64,000 bases of DNA from Impatiens glandulifera. Its lineage: Eukaryota > Streptophyta > Magnoliopsida > Ericales > Balsaminaceae. A program made the translations under genes and the position numbers. Positions 23,065 through 34,559 of the stretch are shown here, piece by piece (position 1 is the first letter of the stretch; every line of letters begins with the position of its first letter). The stretch is from positions 50,255,363 through 50,319,362 of the forward strand of contig NC_061865.1 in assembly GCF_907164915.1 (NCBI RefSeq). Direction: 5' to 3'. Below the pieces are notes generated by a model. That model was given only the letters and a program-made list of their open reading frames with translations. It did not search any database and had not been told where the DNA came from.

Positions 23065-25640
23065 ACTTGTTGGGCTTACCTGACAGACTTTGGAGTCGAT
23101 TTATAAAGCCAATGAGAAAAATAAAATCAAGAAAAAGTAACTTATTCATAACTTTGATAAAATATAGTTGGTAGAAATAATATAGAGTTATTTGAAAAAA
23201 AGTATAAAAATAAATATTTAAAACTAAAAACTCATATCAATATTCTTAAGTTAAAAATAATTACCTAATATTAAAACTAATACACCTTACAAAATAACAA
23301 AATAATATTTAGGAATGTGTCATTTTTTCAAACTAATGATGAATAATACTAGCTAAAAGCTTTTATACAATTTGGTAGGATAATTCCATTTTATAGGAAA
23401 AATAACTGTTTTGTTTGTTTGAATGTATGGCGGTGCATTTTGATTAAATAACATAAATTTAATTTATTAATTAAAATATTAATATATTAAATTATTTTTA
23501 TTTTATTATTATATATTTTAAATTTTAACTTTTTATAAATAAAAAATTATGACCTTTCTAAAATCATCATCTCCAAAAATTTTTAAATAATCCAAGTTGA
23601 TTTTACTATGAATTAGTTATCATAATTTCACTCAAGATTGTATTTTGTGAACTCATAGTTATACTCTTTGTGAACACTTTTTTTATTACTTTTATTGGGT
23701 TGTAATTTATATTTAATTTTTCTTGATTTCTAAAATATTTATGATTTTCACAATTTATTATGCTTTTAATTTATTTATCTTTACTTTAGGAGTTTTTCAT
23801 GATAAAAAATTGTGATTTAAATTAAATTTAAAATACACTGTTGTATCATGAGATATAAATAATTAGTTTTAAAAAAATGAAAATGTGATTTAACTGCATA
23901 TTTATTGGTAAAATAAAATTTTGAGAATATATATTAAGTTAAATACCAATTTTATTCCTAATCTAAAAATATATTGTGCTTTAATGTTATAATTTGTGTC
24001 ATATTTATTTAATTGGAAATAAAAACCTAAAATTTATACTAGGTTGTTGAATCACTAGACAATCATTTATATTCTTTAAAATGTATATTTTTAATAACTT
24101 AATAAATAAAAATTTTAATATCTTTTTTATAATATAGTTTATTGTTTTCAAATAACTCATTAATTTATTTATAGAATAAATAATATAAAAAAATATATGT
24201 TTTTAAATTATAAAATAAATAATTTAGAAAAATATCTATTAAAAGTGTATATTTTAAATAATAATTATTTAATAAATGAAATTTGCTGTGCATCATCCAC
24301 AATATTTACAAGTTTATTATTTTTAATATAAATAAATCATGATTTAGTGGTTCAAGCTCTTTTCATCAAAAGACTAGACTAGTTAGTTCGTATTAAAAAA
24401 ACTAGGTTTACAATTTGTAAAAAATAAAAAATTAACATCATTATCTTTTCTTCGATAGGACACAAATTTAAATACAAATAATATATTTTAAAATTATAAA
24501 CTAAATGTTATAACATCATTTTGATTATTTTGATATATAACTGAATAATTTACATTTGATACTTTTTATTTGGTGTGACTTGTCTCTCTCATTAGGCTTC
24601 TACATTTATTTAAAGTAAATGAGATGCACCAATATCATATATTTGAAGAAAAAGTACAACTAGTTAATTGATGAACAATTTCATATTTTAGGATACAAAT
24701 TAAGTTCATTAATTTCACCTTCATCTACTTTCATTAACTTCAACTTCATCTACTTCTAGTACTTGTTATTTATTAATATATGACAATAAAATATATATTT
24801 TTTTAATTATTTTAAATTTTAGTTAATTAATTGAGTGAGATTTAATTGATAAAAAATAAAAAAATGTTTCATATAAAAAAAAATATATTATAAAAGAAAT
24901 TTTAAAATATATTTAAATAAATATAAGTTTTAAAATGAGAATTGTATTTTAAAACTTATTTATTATCCTAAAAAAATAAATTAAGACAATGTATACTTTG
25001 AAACTTGAAAGAATAATTTTTAGAATTGAAAAATAAAATGTTTAGAGAGAAAACTATCTATTATCATATACTTTTATTTAATTTATATAAATTAATTTTA
25101 AATATTTTATAATATTTGTATAAATATCTATTATAATAATTTATTATTTTAAAACAATTAATTATATTTAATTTATTTGTTTTTATTTTGATAAATATCA
25201 ATTCTTACTAAATTTATTTATTAAATAATCAAAATCAAGATATAAAAAAAAATTTAATGAATTAATTAAGTGAATTTTTAATATTTTATTTTTTAAATAA
25301 ATATATCAATAAGTAATAAACTATTTGTTTTTCCACTTAACAATCAATTATATGATTAATTTGTAATATATATTTCCATTAAATTTAAATTAAACTTAAA
25401 TTTTATCAAATAAAATCAATTTAAAATTAATTAACTTAAATTTTACTAAATAAAATTAATTAAATTTAATAATAATACTTTTATCAAAGGTTAATATTGA
25501 GTAAAAACTCATAAAATTTATTATCGAATTAAAGTATAAGCCTTTGGTTTATTAAGTATAGACTTTTATCATTTAAACTATGTGAGCTTATATTCAATCC
25601 TACTAAAACCCAAAAAAAACATATGCATTTTATTTAGGAG
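23065..25640. other. A/T-rich intergenic stretch
   Basis: No coding frame, RNA gene or clear TE terminus was found. Poly-A/T and short TTAATTAA-type repeats dominate. A short near-duplicate (TTCACCTTCATCTACTTTCA and TTCAACTTCATCTACTTCTA) occurs around 24715-24760. Confidence 0.5.
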
Positions 25641-25803
25641 AAATAAAATGCATTCATCTGTGGTTACAAATTATCATAATCAACATTTGGGGTGAAAAAT
25701 CTAAATAGACATAAGTTGATCAGAAGCCTGAAAATTACAGCCAGGGTTGGCATGATTTACATTTCAATTCTTAGAAAGAAAAAAACAATGGCCATCCCTA
25801 GTT

Positions 25804-27614
25804 CTAGTTCGCTCGGTTCACCTTTAGATATGGCAAGGCGCCAATGACATTGTTGTAGTCACTCCGGTCAACTTGTAGCTGCAAATATTAAACCGAATCT
25901 TTATAAGAACACTTCAGCAAATATTAAAAAGAATGCATCAAAGTAAGGCATAATCAAAAACATGCGGATCAAACTACTACAATCAACTAAGACATTGTAT
26001 GAGGTCTACCAATGCTAGGTGCAGAGGGAATCTAGTTCTTTTAAGGGTTATAGTGGATAGTTGTTTCTAAATTTTAAGACTTAAAAACGCATGATCAAGC
26101 TTCAACAAGTAATTTAAGCTATGGGTTTTAGGTCTAGTGTTGAACCAAATACAATCTCGAATCCTAAGAGCTCAAGAGGAAGCTTCAAACAATACAAACA
26201 TTGAATAAGTGAGACAATGTTGTTCATAGAACAGCTCAACCTTCAAGTCACATTAAATTGGTGCATCATAACTCTGTTTAGAGTTGAAATAAGTCAAATT
26301 CTTGTGGCAAAGATTACATTAAGAAAACTTTGATATGCATGAAGTTGCTTGAAGCACACAAAACACAGTGATGAAAATTATGAGCAATTCAACAATACAA
26401 ATGATGTTCAAAACCCAAAATGCATTCCCTCGGCTAAGTAGCAACGATATTTAGACATTTTATCCAAATAAACCAGTTTTGACAACAAACAAGATTTTTC
26501 ATTATTCAAGTAACCCACATAAAAAAGCCCTAAACCCTTCAAAAGAGCTAGTCACGCCTTATAAACAAAACAAGCTTTCAGAAAACCACAAAACCAATAA
26601 AATCAAACACCACTAGGGACATGAGGCCATTTGGAAGTTGTAAATGCGGTGTAACCACCCGATCAAATTGAAACATTTTACTACGGATTGATTTGCAAAA
26701 GGATCAAATGAAGTGTGTGATTATATGAGCCAACAAACCCCATGTCAAAATTGCAACATTTGGAAGTGGGTGGCATATTGTTAGTTTCTGTGGTTTTTAA
26801 TTTTAGTCTAATACATATAACACACCCACAACATTTGATTTCCAATGAAAAACAAGTAATTGTAAATTCCAAATGAAAATCATCCTTCTTCATATGAACA
26901 AGTTTGGCATATTTGCAAATAACACTAGGTTTTTGCTAGTACTTCTGATTTTATTCTCACATGTATCATTTTCAAGCGAAAAAATGCAGATTCATGGACT
27001 GAAATACAATCATTTTCAGCAGATCACGAGTAATATTGAATGATAAAGTGGGGAAGATTAATACTAATCAGACATCCTAGTAAATGTATTCTTTCAAGTT
27101 CATAAAATAGAAGGAATTGAGTAAGAAAAAGAGTGTTCTAACCATCTTAGAAAGTCTGACTCTTCTCTTGGTATTCTTCTTCCTGAGTAAATGTTGTTTC
27201 CCAGCTCGCCTCCTCATGATTTTCCCAGTACCTGTCACTCTAAATCGTTTGGCTGAAGCCTGAAGCCCCAAAGAAACAACATCAGAAAGTTTACAACACA
27301 GATAGTGAGAAAGATAGAGTGGGGACCTTGTGGGTTTTCATTTTGTAGCCTTTGTGAGCAACTACGGAGAAAGATGGGGCCTTTTGCGTCAAAGAGGAAT
27401 CAGACGAAACCGTCCTAGGAAGAAGAGGGGAAATTCTAGAAATGCTCCGAGAGGAACTGAGATTAAAGGTCTGGGTTTTCTTGGTAAATTGAGAAAATCG
27501 AACTATGCCGATGGATTTGATGGGTAAGTTGCGAATAGAGGAGCAAACTGGCGGCAGGGATTTGAAAGCCCCGAACTGAGAGGTCATGGATGTCGTCGCT
27601 GTTATAATCATCAT
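25804..27614 (-). CDS. RPL35: Plastid 50S ribosomal protein bL35c, nuclear-encoded, 3 exons
   Basis: This nuclear gene supplies the L35 protein of the chloroplast large ribosomal subunit. Exon 1 is 27614-27327 (96 codons), exon 2 is 27259-27143 (39 codons) and exon 3 is 25878-25804 (24 codons plus stop), giving 159 residues with all introns GT..AG and in phase. Residues 1 to about 80 are rich in S, T and R with almost no acidic residues, as expected for a chloroplast transit peptide. The mature part has the L35 signature GYKMKTHKASAKRFRVTGTG, then RRRAGKQHLL and KNTKRRVRLSKM, and ends NNVIGALPYLKVNRAN. I chose ATG at 27614 (MMIITATT...). The frame is open further upstream only through a GTG at 27656, which is not a plausible plant start. 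The 3' UTR probably runs to about 25640. The intron 2 of about 1.26 kb is ordinary. Confidence 0.95.
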
Positions 27615-27829
27615 GGGTGTTGCTAATTTGCCCAAATTTCTCTTCTTTACACACACAAGCAGAGTTTCTCTCTTCCAATTCCAATCTCAGAATGTCTTAT
27701 TGCAGAGTGAAGAGTGCGAAATCTGAATAGATAACGAGATGGGTGGAGATGATGAGAGGAATTCAGAGAAATCTGGTTATATAAAGAAAATGGAAAATAA
27801 TAATAATCTAATGGGGCCATACTCGTTAA

Positions 27830-28110
27830 CTCGCTCGAGTTTCAAAAAACTCAGGCCGAGAAGAAAATCGCAAAAAGGTCGCGAATTAACTAGTTAAACT
27901 CTGTAAGATCAGTAGCATCGGACCGATTCTTACATATCTTCTTCTTCTTCTTCTTTGCTGATTTTTTTTGATAATTTCTTCACGAATGGGTTGCGAGTTG
28001 TCTTCTTCGATCAGGCAGAGAGGATGTGAATGGTTTGGGGCTTCAAGTCGGCCGTCAGACTGGAAACTTATTAGGGCAACTATACTTCTAATACTAATAC
28101 AATTCATTTT
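27830..28110 (+). other. Possible orphan first exon divergent from the bL35c gene
   Basis: A stretch richer in G/C than its surroundings has a CT-rich leader (CTTCTTCTTC near 27940) followed by ATG at 27986 in good context. The frame starts MGCELSSSIRQRGCEWFGAS and stays open for 61 codons, but after about 28080 it runs into A/T-rich DNA with a hydrophobic, non-domain tail. It could be the 5' end of a gene whose remainder was lost or displaced by TEs, or just bL35c promoter DNA. I do not recognise the product. A shared divergent promoter with the bL35c gene is possible. Confidence 0.25.
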
Positions 28111-28559
28111 GTCTTTTCAAAAATTATTTATTTATAAAAGTAACTGTAAATTACAAATAATTGTGGATTAGTAAGTTATCTATTTTGTCATTATGATTAG
28201 ACTCTAACACATGTTTTTGTTCACTATTATATCAAACATATTTAATATTCTTTATCAAACCAAAAAAAAATGATAAAAAAAGAACACCCTAATTAATTTT
28301 AAAAAAAGTTATGAAATCATGTTTTTGAAAATTAGTATCAATCTCAATCCATTCAAGGTAGGTTGGTTCAAAAACTGACATTTTTAAAATAATATGAAAA
28401 TATCAGTTCTTAAATTGGTTCAAACTTAATATTTTTATGGTTTAAATTAATTCTAATAAACATATAAAATATATTAATAAACTTGAATGCTGAATTAAAC
28501 TTAAAATTCAAAATCTCATTTTTGTCCAAGAATTAAACCCGATTCAGTCTCTATTTGAT

Positions 28560-28945
28560 CCAATGTTATTTTGGGACGACGATGAACATGTTCTATATAA
28601 GGAAACAAAGCTTCATGTACCCTTGGTCAATGAATGAAAGCTCTTGGTGAAATCTTGAAACCTGTACAGTGTTCTTGAAGACGACCAGAGGAATTTACCC
28701 TAACTTGGTTTTCAACTAAGAAAACTAGTCAGACCCTATTTTCGACCGAGAATATTTAGTCTGATCAGGTTCTCGACCGAGAAAAACAACTAGACATGTC
28801 TTTCGATTGAGAAATCTCGCGATCGACCAAGAACCAGCATTCGCATTGACTGGGCACCCATGTCGTTGACATCGAGCCAAATCAAGCCCAAACTCACGCA
28901 TCCAACCTATTTTGCGACACAAACACCTATTTAAGGACATGTTTG
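28560..28945 (+). mobile_element. LTR-like fragment with CGACCGAGA units
   Basis: A TATA-like CTATATAAGGAA (28594-28605) is followed by CAGTGTTCTTGAAG and then several diverged CGACCGAGAA units (28742-28880). The arrangement echoes LTR-like segment B of the palindrome, so I read it as a third, diverged LTR fragment of the same broad family. No coding domain is present. Confidence 0.4.
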
Positions 28946-29794
28946 TTTAGGGGTTTCGATTTTAATTACTTTTTAATTAGAAATTTCTAATTAGAGAATA
29001 AAGTGAAATATTTTTCAAATTTAATATATAATTATAAATTATAAAATAATTAATATAAATTTGAGTATTGTTGTATATATAAAATTATTAATTAAAATAA
29101 TTAAATTAAAAAAAGGAGTTAAAATAATTGTGTACATAAATAATAATAGATAAATAAATATAATGAATTAAAGAAAATTAATTAATTATATAAATAATAA
29201 ATATGTATGGAGGATGTATAAAAAATATTTTTTTAATAAATTATTTAAAATTTTTAATTAGAGAATAAAGTGAAAGTATTTTAAAATTTTAATATATAAT
29301 TACATATTATAAATAATGAATACAAATATATTATTGATGTATATATAAAATTATTTATTAATATTAAAAAATTAAATTAAGAAAAAAAGTTAAAATAATT
29401 ATATATAATAAATTCTGAGAGAAATATAAAAAAAATATATTTTAACAAAAATAAAAAATTGTTTAAAGATGAATTTAATAAATATGAATTCTAATAATTT
29501 AGAAGATAAATATGATAATTTTATGAATAATAGATAAATGATATAATGAATAAAGAAAAATAATTAATTATATAATAATTATAAATATGTATAGAGAATT
29601 TATAAATTTTTTTAATACATTATTTATAAATTTTAATATATAAATGTGAAAATATTATTAAAATATAACTATATATTATAATCAATTTTAATTAAAGAAT
29701 AATCTGAAAATATTATTAAAATTGAATATATAACTATATATGATAAAAATAATTAATACATTATATATATATATATATATATATATATAACGAA
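28946..29794. other. Extremely A/T-rich tract
   Basis: Nearly pure A/T with recurrent ATATTATAAATAATTAATA-type motifs. A partial internal duplication (TTTTTAATTAGAGAATAAAGTGAAA near 29000 and 29250) suggests decayed repeats. A TA microsatellite lies at about 29763-29790. No gene. Confidence 0.5.
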
Positions 29795-30728
29795 TGGTTT
29801 CGAAAGCTTATTTGGCGTTCACTTTCCCACTTGTTCATTCATTCCCAAACTAACCTAGTTTACTATTCAAACTCAGTTTTATTTATTTATATTTTTTTTA
29901 CATTTAAAATTTATTATATATAAAGTTTATATTTTGATATATATTTTAAATTATTATTTATATAAACTAAATTATTTATATTTTAATATATATTTTAAAT
30001 TGTTATTTTTATAAATTAGATTATTTATATTTTGATATATAATTTAAATGTAAATATTTTTTTATAAATTTAATTATTTATATTTTAATATATATATATA
30101 TATATTTATATTTCAATTATTATTTATATAGTTCAATAAATATTAAATAATTTTAATAAATAATTTATTATTGATGAATACTAATATCTTTTTAAATTTA
30201 TCAATTATTTATTAAATATAATAACAAGATTATCATATTTCTAGGGTTAAAATATTAATTAAAAATGTTATTATATTTAATAAATAATTGATAAGTTTAA
30301 ATTTTTTTTTATGAATATATAATTATTATATTATTATAGTCAAAATATTTTAAATTTATTAATATTTATCAATTATTTATTAGAATGCTAAAGGGAATAT
30401 TTATTATATATATAAATAATAATTAAAATGTAAATATATATATATATATATATTAAAATATAAATAATCAAATTTATAAAAAAATAATATAAAATTATAT
30501 ATCAAAATATAAATAATTTAGTTGATATATAATGAATTTTAAATGTAAAAAGAATAAATAAATAAAAAACTGAATTGAATAGTAAACTTGGGAATGAATT
30601 AACAAACTAGACTAGTTTGAGAATGAATGAACAAACTAGGTTAGTTTGGGAATGAATGAACAAACTAGGTTAGTTTGGGAAAGTGAACTGCAAACAAGGT
30701 TACTTTGAGAAATCATCCTATATATAAC
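29795..30728. mobile_element. Foldback transposon, about 0.93 kb
   Basis: The two halves are diverged inverted repeats. The left ATGGTTTCGAAAGC...GTTCACTTTCCCA (29804-29841) pairs with the right end TGGGAAAGTGAAC...GAAATCAT (30676-30717), and pairing continues inward through ACTATTCAAACTCAGTTTT to a centre near 30245. The right terminal repeat has about three copies of a 31-bp unit (GAATGAATGAACAAACTAGG...) where the left has about one. No coding capacity. The target duplication cannot be read in the TA-rich flanks. Confidence 0.65.
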
Positions 30729-30959
30729 TATATATTAAGATTTAAAAAAAATTAAAAAAATAGTTAAAATATTAGTGTATATTATAAATATGGAGAGATT
30801 TAAAATTAATATATTTTATTTTATTTTTATATATTAATACTTTTTAAATCTTTTTATCAAAAATAATCATCACCTCCTCAAAATCATTACCAATCATTAT
30901 TTATTTTTTTCCTCTAGGTTTTAAAAAAAACCTGAATCCAAATAAGGCCTAATATGGAA

Positions 30960-31355
30960 TTTGTTGTTTTACGAAAGTGACTTGATAAATAAGTTGATGA
31001 GATGATTGTGTAATAAGAAATATGTTGGTTGGTTGACAGAAGTAACATAGTAGAAAGTGACTTGATAAATGAGTGAGAATAATATTGTTGGTTGACTGAA
31101 GTGAGTTGAGGAGATGGTTGCATAATAAAAAATATGTTGATTGGTTGACGGAAGTAACTTGTTAGAAAATGAGTTAAGGAGATGGTTGTGTAATAAAAAA
31201 TATGTTGGTTGGTTGATGGAAGTGATTTGGTAGAAAGTGACTTGATAAGTGAATAAGAATAATATTGTTGGTGGACTGAAGTGAGTTGGGGAGATGTTTG
31301 TGTAATAAGAAATATGTTAGTTGGTTGACGGGAATGACTTGATAAATAAACGAGG
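30960..31355. repeat. Minisatellite with long composite units
   Basis: Imperfect tandem copies of a composite unit (about 110 bp, up to about 130 bp) contain GTAATAAGAAATATGTTGG, TTGGTTGACGGAAGTAACTTG and AAAGTGACTTGATAAAT. The recurrent TGTAATAAnAAATATGTT box occurs near 31010, 31125, 31190 and 31300. Confidence 0.6.
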
Positions 31356-31558
31356 ATAAAATTATTATTTTGTTTTTAATCGTACAAATTTACAGAAAAA
31401 TATCACAAGTTTAAGTAATGATAGTATCAACTATCCTGTCAAGTTAGTTTTACATTTAAATAAAATATAAAATTAAAAACTAAAATTAAAATAAAATTAA
31501 TTAACTATTAATAAAATAGAAGAATAAAAAAATATATGAAAGAATATAATGTTTGAGA

Positions 31559-31917
31559 GGGAAATTTGAAGAAATGACTCTAAAAATGATTTTAAATGCG
31601 CTGATGATCAACCCATAAATTTAATTGTGCAAATGACTCTTTCAAAATATTTTGACGAAATTACCCGCCGTGTAATGCGAAGGCAAAATCGTCTCGCGAA
31701 GGAAAAACTTGTGAAAAGTCCACAATGATTGTGTCATTTGCGTGACGATCGTGCCCTTCCCGTGACGATTGTGCCCTTCGCGTGATGATCATGCTCTTCG
31801 CGTTATGACGGGTAATTTCGTCAGAATATTTTAAAGTGGTCATTTGCACAATTAAATTTATGCGCTGATTACCAACGTATTTAAGACCATTTTTAGGGTC
31901 ATTTCGTCAAATTTCCC
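31559..31917. mobile_element. MULE-type MITE with long terminal inverted repeats
   Basis: The terminal inverted repeats are about 115 bp each: GGGAAATTTGAAGAAATGAC...GACGAAATTACCCG on the left mirrors CGGGTAATTTCGTCA...GACGAAATTTCCC... on the right. The flanks GTTTGAGAG and GTTTAAGAT look like a decayed 9-bp target duplication, typical of Mutator elements. The core has about three and a half copies of a 20-bp unit (CGTGACGATCGTGCCCTTCC), G/C-rich against the background. Non-coding; the minus-strand frame in it is an accident. Confidence 0.7.
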
Positions 31918-32420
31918 GTTTAAGATACTAGAAATCTTTTGGATTTTTTTATTTATAATTTTAACTTAAAATGTTTTTAAATATATAAAAATAAGTTAAA
32001 TAATTATTTTTCTTCAATATAAATAATAAGTAAAAATAATTTGACCCATAACCATTAGAAAAAAACCCTAATTTGTAAAATCCTAACCGAAGTTTTATTT
32101 CTCCTACTCTGAAGATGAAAATATATAATTTATTAGTTAAACAGATTCTAATTACCTATAAATAAATAGTTATAATTATTATACATAACATATAGATTAA
32201 CCTTTAACCTTAAACTTATTCATTATATGATTTTACCTTTTCTATTAAAAAAAAAATAATTAATGATATATTTTTTGAAAAAAATTATTATACGAGTCGG
32301 TTTCGGTCGGCGGGCAGATTATCTCGGTCAGCGAATATTGAGGCCCAATTTTCCTTAAAAAGGAAAATAAAATCTTATAATTCTAAAATACTGATTTCTT
32401 ATTTAGAAAAAAAAAATAAA
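31918..32420. other. Intergenic stretch upstream of the zinc-finger gene
   Basis: A/T-rich. A CGGTTTCGGTCGGCGGGCAG patch at 32300-32319 lies shortly upstream of the CT-rich leader and may be promoter sequence. Nothing else is recognised. Confidence 0.4.
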
Positions 32421-32499
32421 TAAACCCTATTCCGTTCTCTTCTTCTTCCCTTCTCTGACTGAAAGTACTCCTTCTGCATGTAAAGAATCTTTCTTTACT

Positions 32500-34311
32500 A
32501 TGGATTTCAATCTTCAACGCTTGAATGAGCAATCCCCATTATACAATCATCCGCTTTCTTCTGTGGGTATGGGTTACTTTGCCGAACAAACATTATTGAG
32601 AGGTGGGTTTCTTTGTTCGATCTTTTGATTTTAAAGCTGACAAATTTGATATTCTGTTTCATTGATTTCTTGTGTTCGATTTTGCTTTCTTCAGACGGCT
32701 ACCATCACTTAGGGTTGTCAAATACCAGACCGCTGTTCGGTGGATACTTCCCAAACCCTATCGATTCAAGCGCAGCAATTCAGAGGGAAATAGAAAAGGA
32801 TCGAATCAGAGAGGAAATTATAGCGGCTGAAATTGTAAGGAGACGTATGTTTGATGAAGAGATGAGAAGAGAATTGATATTAGAGTCGAGACATGTGAAT
32901 TTGAACAGAGCTAGTGGTTTATTAACTTCATCTTCAATGATTTCCAATCTTAGAAGTTCGTACTTTCCATCTGAAACTAGATCTTTGGAGGAAAACCTAA
33001 CATTGCCTTTTGAGAAAAGATCAGAATTTCCTGCAGTTACTAGATTTGAAGTTTTGGATTCTATGCAATTTCAGCGTAGTTCAGAGCCTAGGGTTTCAAC
33101 TGTCAAAATTCTTCCTTTAAAGGCTAGTGAGGAGGAAGCTCAGTCAATGGTCAGTATACGGCTTCTTTTCTCTTTTTTACTGTCTCCTTTAAGCATATTG
33201 AAAATTATTGAGATTTGGAAGCATGCTTAGAAATTTGGTACAGTTATCATTCATTGAAATTTTGAATCATTGAATGGGCTTCATTTAGAAAGAAAGTTAT
33301 AAGTTTGAATCCTAATGAAATTACATAAAGAAACATAGATTCAGATTCCATCTGGGGCAACAAAAAGAAGTTTAACATAGATTCAGAAATTCATTGCAGT
33401 TTTTGTATGAGATTTTGATTTAGATTCATATAGAATGAGTCCAAAATATCTGTGCAAATATACCCATATGTCAGCTTGATATATTGACCTCATTTGACAA
33501 CACTTTTTTCTATCTGATTTCTTGAATTGGATCTAGATGGTATCACATTTGGAAAAAGAACTTAGTTTGTCCAATTCCATATACAGAATTTTGAAATAGG
33601 GCCATTGTAGAACTCATGTGCTTATGTTGATGCATTGATGAACCATAATGTTTTCATATGGAGAATCATTTTGAGTAGAGCAGATATTCTCTATTGACCA
33701 AAAACTCCCAAAGGATGGAAACAAGGTGTTCAATTTTCTTTTATCCCTTCGAAGCGAAGAAACTTGGGGAAAACTTAAAAATCTCAACCTATATTTTGGA
33801 TTTGGAAGTCTCACCATTCTTTTTATCTATTCATTTGTTTATGTTACTTTTTGGCATAGTAAGTAATCAGGGTTCTTATTTCCATTTTTAGGACAAGCCC
33901 ACAGTGAATCTTTCCGGATCGAAGCGTAAAGCCGATACACCAGTCACTTCATCAGAGAAGATGGCGTCTAAGAATGAGTTGAATTATTGTTCACTATGCA
34001 AAGTTGGTGCTACTTGCAAGGAAAATCTCAATGAACACCTCAAAGGGAAGAAACACAAGTCCAATGTGCTTAAATTAGGACAGGGGGAGGGGAAGAACTT
34101 TGAGATTGGATTTTTCCCAAAAACAGCTGTGGAGAAACAAGAAATAAAGACAGATTATTGCTCATCTGATAAAGTTAAAGATCTGGCTTCTCATCGCGTT
34201 GGCAAAAAAACTGAAGTGAAGAAGGGATTATCGAGAATTTATGTTCCTTTACAGAAGAAGAAGAACAAGAAGATGATACTTCATAAGAAGGGCGGAAAGA
34301 AGCATTTGTGA
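32500..34311 (+). CDS. U1-type (matrin-type) C2H2 zinc-finger protein, 3 exons
   Basis: Exon 1 is 32500-32602, exon 2 is 32695-33149 and exon 3 is 33892-34311, giving 325 residues with GT..AG introns in phase. The start ATG (MDFNLQRLNE) follows a CT-rich leader at 32430-32470. Residues about 63-98 (IQREIEKDRIREEI...RRELILE) form a strongly charged helix likely to be a coiled coil. C219-x2-C222-x12-H235-x5-H241 followed by KSN is a U1-type zinc finger, a class that usually binds double-stranded RNA or structured nucleic acid. A second finger position (about residues 280-300, DYCSSDKVKDLASHRVGKKT) lacks the full Cys/His set and looks degenerate. The C-terminus is lysine-rich (KKKNKKMILHKKGGKKHL), a probable nuclear localisation signal. 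The exact role is unknown. The short frame just downstream (34308-34496) is more likely 3' UTR or unspliced sequence than a separate gene. Confidence 0.85.
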
Positions 34312-34559
34312 TTGAAGAATCAGCCATGGATGTGAAAGATCAACCAATAATTGGCACAAGAAGAATGGAATACAACTCTGGTAGGTTGCATTTTGTATTA
34401 GCTGTTGTTGCAACTAATATTACAGAACATCAACTCCTGTCTTATGTGGATCAAGAACTTGTCAGTTCATTTTGTTCTGAACTAATATGTTCTTGAATTC
34501 TATCTTGCCCCTTTTTGGTGCCCCTTTTTGGTGTACGATATTTTGATTTTGTTATTAAT

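Noticed and set aside
27614..27656. Upstream extension of the bL35c frame to 27656
   Set aside because: That position is GTG; the first ATG is at 27614 and gives a normal transit peptide.
34308..34496. 62-codon frame downstream of the zinc-finger stop
   Set aside because: Overlaps the stop region of exon 3, has no domain and is probably 3' UTR.
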